Below, piece after piece: positions 9,568 through 12,742 of a DNA stretch of 12,742 nucleotides (positions are counted from its first letter, which is position 1; every line of letters begins with the position of its first letter). Location: positions 1 to 12,742 of the forward strand of contig JAUZOU010000046.1 in assembly GCA_030706285.1 (NCBI GenBank), in the 5' to 3' direction. The position numbers and the translations under genes are program-made. A model generated the notes under the pieces. It saw only the letters and a program-made list of their open reading frames with translations. It was not told the DNA's origin and did no database searches. The DNA is from Bacteroidota bacterium. GTDB taxonomy: Bacteria > Bacteroidota > Bacteroidia > Bacteroidales > UBA1402.

Positions 9568-11247
9568 CTATTTATTTTTAACCTCTTTCAACTCTTTTTC
9601 CAGTTTATCAATTCTCTCTTGCTGTTTTTCGATTCGCTTTTGCTGATCAAGTGCATACAGCGTCAATTCTTCCACTTTTTGCAATAACTTAACTTGCATT
9701 TCAGCCAGATCCACGCCATTCTCTTTGACTTCTTTTGCAGAAGGAATATTGGGCAAATGACCATTCGTTTGAATATAGTCTCCAACGTTGGCCAGTTTGG
9801 GCAACTCGTAATTTTTATCAAAAACGAAGTCGGCAAAATTGTCAACAGAAACGACTCTTACCTCTGTTGCACGAATTGTGCCTTTTACATCCAAAAGATA
9901 CGATGGATTTGATGTCCCAATACCAACTTTTCCATCCTGGTTTATTGTCACCCTCGACAAGCCATTGGTTCCAAAATCAAGAAAACCACCGTAGGTATCA
10001 CCGCCTCTGTGGAATGCGATGTAGCCATTTCTTCGGTCGAAGTTATAAAACTCATGGCTGATTTTGAACACTGTTCCCCATTGTGTATCAGGATTCAGGC
10101 TACTTACAACCAGATTGTTTCCGGCAGTAGTTGTAGCCAATATGGCAGCATCGGAATTGTTCCCATTATTGATATGCAACCTGGCTCTGGGAATGGAATC
10201 GTTTATTCCGACCTTTCCCTCAGGTGTGATCACAAAAAATGGATTGCGGAATTCTGAATCTGTTATTTTGCTAATACCAATAGCAAAGGATCCTGCATTA
10301 TACACTGTGCCTATCGACCAAGGAATTATTCCGGCCTGTATTAAGTTGATGTATTGTCCACTGGCTGAAGAAGGCTTGGTTATTATCAGGCTTCCGTTAT
10401 ACTTTTCATCTCTGGTGGTTCCACTGGGGCTGATTGACAGATTACCGGTTACCGTTAAGGCTTGAGTTGGACTGCTCGTACCAACACCTACTAATCCATC
10501 TTTATCAATGGTCATTCTTGGCAGGCCATTTGTCCCAAATTCAAGGAAACCACCGTACGTACTGCAGCCTCTATGAAAAGCCATATAACCGTTTCTCCTG
10601 TCTGAATTGTTAAATTCATGGGAGATCTTAAATACGGTTGTATAGACAGGGCTTGTGGCCAAACTGCTCACCACCAGATTATTTCCTTCGCCGGCTGAGG
10701 CCAGAATGGCGGCATCTGTATTGTTACCGTTATTGATGTGCAGTTTAGTTCGAGGGGTACTTGTTCCAATGCCCATCTTGCCATTTACAATAGAATTGCA
10801 GGTCGTGTAGCTGCTTTCATTTACGGAAAAATAGTTGTAGGCACTGAATGACATGGAGAACCCTTTATAACCACTTCCATTGCTAACTGATCCGTCAGTC
10901 ATAAAAACGATTTTTACTTTACCACTAGCAATAACTGAAGATATTGTTCCATAATCCTGTCCACTCAAAGAATGGATCAACGTTTCAACTCCTGAGGCAT
11001 TAATGCTATAGACGTCAATGTCATCACAAGCTTCTTCTGTATCAATATAAAAACTTAGCTGAACAGGACTTGCCGAACCTATATTGATGTACCAGATTTC
11101 TTCCATATTATCTGTGTAGGCCGTCCCTTCTACACCGATGCTTCCTGATGCTTGATTTATAGTATACGTAGCCGCCAAAACAGGCAGTGGCAGGAAAGAC
11201 ATGATCATCATTATTGCTAGTAAAACCCTGGTATGTATATTTTTCAT
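9568..11247 (-). CDS. Secreted fibre-like protein with a tail-fibre-type C-terminal coiled coil (559 aa)
   Basis: Residues 1-25 form a clear signal peptide (VLLAIMMIMSFLPLPVLA). About 30-138 is a CUB/PPC-like beta-sandwich (WYINIGSASPVQLSFYIDT). Then come fibre modules of the GIGTSTPRTKLHINNG type, common in phage tail fibres and Bacteroidota surface fibres. A 105-residue block occurs twice (156-260 and 344-448). The final 90 residues (ADFVFDKNYELPKL, GHLPNIPSAKEVKENGVDLAEMQ, LLQKVEELTLYALDQQKRIE) match the conserved end of Bacteroidota tail-fibre-domain proteins. They form a long heptad-like coiled coil rich in Lys and Glu, consistent with trimerisation. No T9SS sorting domain is visible, unlike the next gene, so its outer-membrane route is unclear. 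It follows the small helical protein by 36 bases and precedes the LamG gene by 8. An adhesive or accessory fibre role is inferred. Confidence 0.9.
   Translation of the reverse strand: MKNIHTRVLLAIMMIMSFLPLPVLAATYTINQASGSIGVEGTAYTDNMEEIWYINIGSASPVQLSFYIDTEEACDDIDVYSINASGVETLIHSLSGQDYGTISSVIASGKVKIVFMTDGSVSNGSGYKGFSMSFSAYNYFSVNESSYTTCNSIVNGKMGIGTSTPRTKLHINNGNNTDAAILASAGEGNNLVVSSLATSPVYTTVFKISHEFNNSDRRNGYMAFHRGCSTYGGFLEFGTNGLPRMTIDKDGLVGVGTSSPTQALTVTGNLSISPSGTTRDEKYNGSLIITKPSSASGQYINLIQAGIIPWSIGTVYNAGSFAIGISKITDSEFRNPFFVITPEGKVGINDSIPRARLHINNGNNSDAAILATTTAGNNLVVSSLNPDTQWGTVFKISHEFYNFDRRNGYIAFHRGGDTYGGFLDFGTNGLSRVTINQDGKVGIGTSNPSYLLDVKGTIRATEVRVVSVDNFADFVFDKNYELPKLANVGDYIQTNGHLPNIPSAKEVKENGVDLAEMQVKLLQKVEELTLYALDQQKRIEKQQERIDKLEKELKEVKNK
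9904..10218 (-). repeat. Fibre module copy 2 (residues 344-448 of the fibre-like protein)
   Basis: The second 105-residue copy, separated from copy 1 by about 83 residues of unrelated fibre sequence. It has the same length without gaps and runs straight into the conserved C-terminal coiled-coil region. Copy 1 has CST where this copy has GDT before YGGFL. Confidence 0.9.
10468..10782 (-). repeat. Fibre module copy 1 (residues 156-260 of the fibre-like protein)
   Basis: The first of two 105-residue copies in the fibre-like protein. A gap-free manual alignment with copy 2 gives 74 of 105 identical residues (about 70%). Shared blocks include LHINNGNN, NNLVVSSL, VFKISHEF, DRRNGY and TYGGFL. The copies diverge mainly in a seven-residue patch (ATSPVYT here, NPDTQWG in copy 2). 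The DNA has diverged further, so this is an old in-frame duplication. Confidence 0.9.
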
Positions 11248-11283
11248 GGCTGTCGAAATTTTTTCTACTAATCGGTTACCTGT

Positions 11284-11658
11284 TTATTGGACTTTTACGG
11301 AATGGCTGGATTGGGATTCGTCTCGCTCCTTGTTCTTTTCCTGAAGCTGTTCTTTCTGTTCGTTTGTAAGGAGGCTGTCCAATAGGGTTTGATAGACGGC
11401 ATAGGCATCCTTCTTTTTTACTATTTCGTCTAAAGTAGTTGACTGATTTTCTGCACTGTCACGCATGGTAAAATAAGTTACAGCTGCCGTTTCTAGTGCC
11501 ACTCTTTGGCTATCCGACAACACAACATCTGCACCTAGTTTGGTTACCATCTCTTTGGAACGTTCTTTTACAGTTTCTTTTTTCTCATTAACAGCATAGG
11601 TAACCGTCGTAAACAAAAGAATTAAAAGAGTCGAAACAACTAACATTGGCTTCTTCAT
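11284..11658 (-). CDS. Small exported helical protein with Spy/CpxP-like motifs (124 aa)
   Basis: First gene of the operon. Residues 1-22 form a signal peptide (MKKPMLVVSTLLILLFTTVTYA). The mature part is almost wholly helical, charged and without Cys. It carries LSDSQ at 47-51 and LTNEQ at 97-101, which match the paired LTxxQ motifs of the Spy/CpxP family of periplasmic chaperones. The 50-residue spacing and small size also fit that fold. The tail (KNKERDESQSSHSVKVQ) is polar and probably disordered. The start is the ATG at 11658, followed directly by the Lys-rich signal peptide; there is no Shine-Dalgarno sequence, as usual in Bacteroidota. Its place ahead of three very large beta-rich exported proteins suggests a chaperone or antiaggregation role, which is inference. 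A simple unrelated helical lipoprotein-like factor cannot be ruled out, although no lipobox is visible. Confidence 0.75.
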   Translation of the reverse strand: MKKPMLVVSTLLILLFTTVTYAVNEKKETVKERSKEMVTKLGADVVLSDSQRVALETAAVTYFTMRDSAENQSTTLDEIVKKKDAYAVYQTLLDSLLTNEQKEQLQEKNKERDESQSSHSVKVQ

Positions 11659-11695
11659 GATCGATATGATTTAAGTATTTTTTACGGATTTGTTC

Positions 11696-11853
11696 TTTGA
11701 TGATCTTGAACTCTATCTTTTTATCCTTCTTGATGGCACGAAGCACATACCATCCTGAAGGATAGTCTGACATTTTGATACGGGTTGATCCGGAGTTGCC
11801 TTCCATTCTCATAAGTTGACGACCTGCGAATCAAACAGCAAGTGATTGATAGT
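11696..11853 (-). pseudogene. Decayed T9SS C-terminal sorting domain remnant
   Basis: On the minus strand, the frame beginning FAGRQLMRMEGN and continuing TRIKMSDYPSGWYVLRAI and KIEFKIIK matches the body of a T9SS type A sorting domain (usual form: YDLAGR, then LSDLPSGIYIVKI, then K-rich end). A TGA at 11833-11831 precedes it. In the next frame LLFD sits immediately upstream, so adding one T near 11830 would restore LLFDFAGRQ. That frame is itself stopped by a TAG at 11856-11854. No plausible gene body lies upstream, and the frame reads past the usual domain end into the next gene's start. This looks like the tail of a lost secreted protein. A short expressed peptide from the ATG at 11812 is possible but less likely. 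Confidence 0.55.
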
Positions 11854-11933
11854 CTATTAAATACTAAATTTAATGTGTGCTTTTATTTAGACATTGACTA
11901 TTATTTATGGCATAAATATATCCATAATGTACC

Positions 11934-11941
11934 CAAATATA
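11934..11941 (-). promoter_or_regulatory. Candidate Bacteroidota -7 promoter box (TATATTTG) for the operon
   Basis: The minus strand reads TATATTTG, a full match to the Bacteroidota -7 consensus TAnnTTTG, in AT-rich DNA about 275 bases upstream of the first operon gene. The -33 side is weak (TTATG about 20 bases upstream, not the preferred TTG or TTTG). If used, transcription would cross the sorting-domain remnant before the small helical gene. Confidence 0.4.
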
Positions 11942-11953
11942 AAATTAATAATT

Positions 11954-11977
11954 TCAGATTTCATAATATTAATCTGA
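11954..11977. promoter_or_regulatory. Inverted repeat next to the candidate promoter
   Basis: TCAGATT and AATCTGA form perfect 7-base arms separated by 10 bases, 12 bases upstream of the candidate -7 box. They are centred near -37 if that promoter is real. The position suits an operator, but 7-base arms in AT-rich DNA can arise by chance. Confidence 0.25.
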
Positions 11978-12029
11978 GAAAACCTGAGATTATTATCAAT
12001 TGCGTAAAGCTAAAATAGATATTTTAACC

Positions 12030-12070
12030 AAAGAAAGAGGCTGCATCGAAATGATGCAGCCTCTTTCTTT
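12030..12070 (-). terminator. Strong hairpin terminator after the right-edge gene
   Basis: An 18-base perfect inverted repeat (AAAGAAAGAGGCTGCATC and its complement) surrounds a 5-base loop. It starts about 40 bases past the TGA of the right-edge gene. The minus-strand product has a GC-richer core (GAGGCTGCATC), an A-rich left arm and a T-rich right arm (TCTTTCTTT), so it should work as an intrinsic terminator and could work in both directions. It separates the right-edge gene from the operon. Confidence 0.9.
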
Positions 12071-12109
12071 TCACACAAACTTCAGTTTTTCATTCTGAAG
12101 CAGCCGTTT

Positions 12110-12742
12110 TCAGAGAACAGCTTTCGTCGTCTCTATTCCTATCTTAACTATGTAGGAGCCATGAGCCAGGCCACTGAATTCATTCAGCCCTTCATTCAGT
12201 TTGGTCGATAGGATTTTCTTGCCTAACAAATCGTACACAACAGCCTGATCGGCCTTTGCAGATTTGATATACAAAACACCTGCCGATGTGTAAACGACAT
12301 TGGCTGTTTGTGCAGGATTCACTGTTCCGGTTTGACTCTTAAAGACAAATCCCATAATGCCCATCTTGGATGCTTCACTGAAGAAGTAATATGATTTTCC
12401 AGTCTTAACAGGGATCGAATAGGAAGCATACGTCTTGACAGCAACTGTAAACGGATTATAGCCTATCAGAGCGGTTGCATCTTCTACGATGTAAGAATTC
12501 TTACCGCTGTTAATGATGATGGCCGCATCCAATGTGCCATCCACAGCTGCATCAAATTTGTAGAAAGCACCTACTGTGGGAGGCACACCTGAAGCAGAGA
12601 ATTTTTTACCATTGCCATCCACTGGATTGGTGTTGCCATTCAGACCGGCTACATAGGTTGCCTTATCAAAGGTAAAGGTAGAATCCGATACAGACCAGAC
12701 ATTCGTGCCACCTCCCAACGTCAGTGTGATGCCTGGGACACT
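12110..12742 (-). CDS. 3' part of a secreted beta-sandwich protein with a sorting-domain-like tail (5' end beyond the window)
   Basis: The frame is open to the right edge, giving 210 visible residues that start SVPGITLTLGGGTNVW. The N-terminus lies outside; an internal TTG at 12718 is not needed as a start. The first 140 or so residues form a Gly-rich beta-sandwich (VGAFYKFDAAVDGTLDAAII, then GKNSYIVEDATALIGYNPFT, then VKTGKSYYFFSEASKMGIMGFVFK). I recognise this pattern from C-terminal modules of secreted Bacteroidota polysaccharide-active enzymes such as pectate lyases, but the catalytic part is not visible. The last 60 residues (YTSAGVLYIKSAKADQAVVYDLLGKKILSTKL, then LAHGSYIVKI) resemble a sorting domain, although the end (ETTKAVL) is shorter and less basic than the canonical one. 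It ends at a TGA and the hairpin terminator, so it is a separate unit from the operon. Confidence 0.8.
   Translation of the reverse strand, partial: SVPGITLTLGGGTNVWSVSDSTFTFDKATYVAGLNGNTNPVDGNGKKFSASGVPPTVGAFYKFDAAVDGTLDAAIIINSGKNSYIVEDATALIGYNPFTVAVKTYASYSIPVKTGKSYYFFSEASKMGIMGFVFKSQTGTVNPAQTANVVYTSAGVLYIKSAKADQAVVYDLLGKKILSTKLNEGLNEFSGLAHGSYIVKIGIETTKAVL

Larger units (their letters stand above)
11857..12029. other. AT-rich intergenic stretch
   Basis: Between the terminator and the sorting-domain remnant, the DNA is strongly AT-rich and has no supportable gene on either strand. It holds the candidate -7 box and inverted repeat listed separately, plus a short CTGAG direct repeat near 11974 and 11984. 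No RNA gene is recognised. Confidence 0.6.

Noticed and set aside
10064..10465. 133-codon open frame on the plus strand
   Set aside because: It is antisense to the repeat region of the fibre gene, whose protein has clear family features. No start signal or domain supports it.
9904..10782. Fibre repeat as evidence of a prophage
   Set aside because: The fibre protein has a signal peptide and sits among exported surface proteins. No phage structural, integrase or lysis gene is present, so the tail-fibre likeness is at domain level only.
11588..11812. 74-codon minus-strand frame as an intact small gene
   Set aside because: Its first half is sorting-domain remnant and its second half overlaps the signal peptide of the helical protein in another frame. 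It fits a decayed gene better than a functional one.
12030..12070. Long inverted repeat as a transposon end or CRISPR repeat
   Set aside because: It occurs once, has a 5-base loop and lies just past a stop codon with a T-rich arm, which is what an intrinsic terminator looks like.

Overview
The window looks like chromosomal DNA of a Bacteroidota bacterium, most probably order Bacteroidales. The reasons are a type IX secretion (T9SS) C-terminal sorting domain, lineage-typical surface-protein domains, AT-rich gene starts without Shine-Dalgarno sequences, and a TAnnTTTG-type -7 promoter box. All genes I can support lie on the minus strand. The plus-strand reading frames are shadows of these genes.

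Reading in the direction of transcription (right to left), the right edge holds the 3' part of a secreted beta-sandwich protein (12110-12742), closed by a strong hairpin terminator (12030-12070). An AT-rich intergenic stretch follows, with a candidate promoter and inverted repeat and the decayed remnant of a T9SS sorting domain (11696-11853).

Next comes a tight four-gene array with gaps of about 36, 8 and 15 bases, which I read as one operon. It encodes: (1) a small exported helical protein with two Spy/CpxP-like LTxxQ-type motifs (11284-11658); (2) a secreted fibre-like protein with a duplicated 105-residue module and a C-terminal coiled-coil region like those of tail-fibre proteins (9568-11247); (3) an 839-residue LamG-like surface protein with a T9SS sorting domain (7040-9559); and (4) a giant exported SpvB/TcdB-Rhs protein of more than 2341 residues that runs off the left edge (1-7024).

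The working interpretation is a cell-surface or secreted Tc-toxin/Rhs-like system. The giant shell protein would be the core, the fibre and LamG proteins would be adhesive or accessory surface parts, and the small helical protein a possible periplasmic chaperone. The variable C-terminus of the giant protein, and any toxin or immunity gene, lie outside the window, so its activity cannot be read here.
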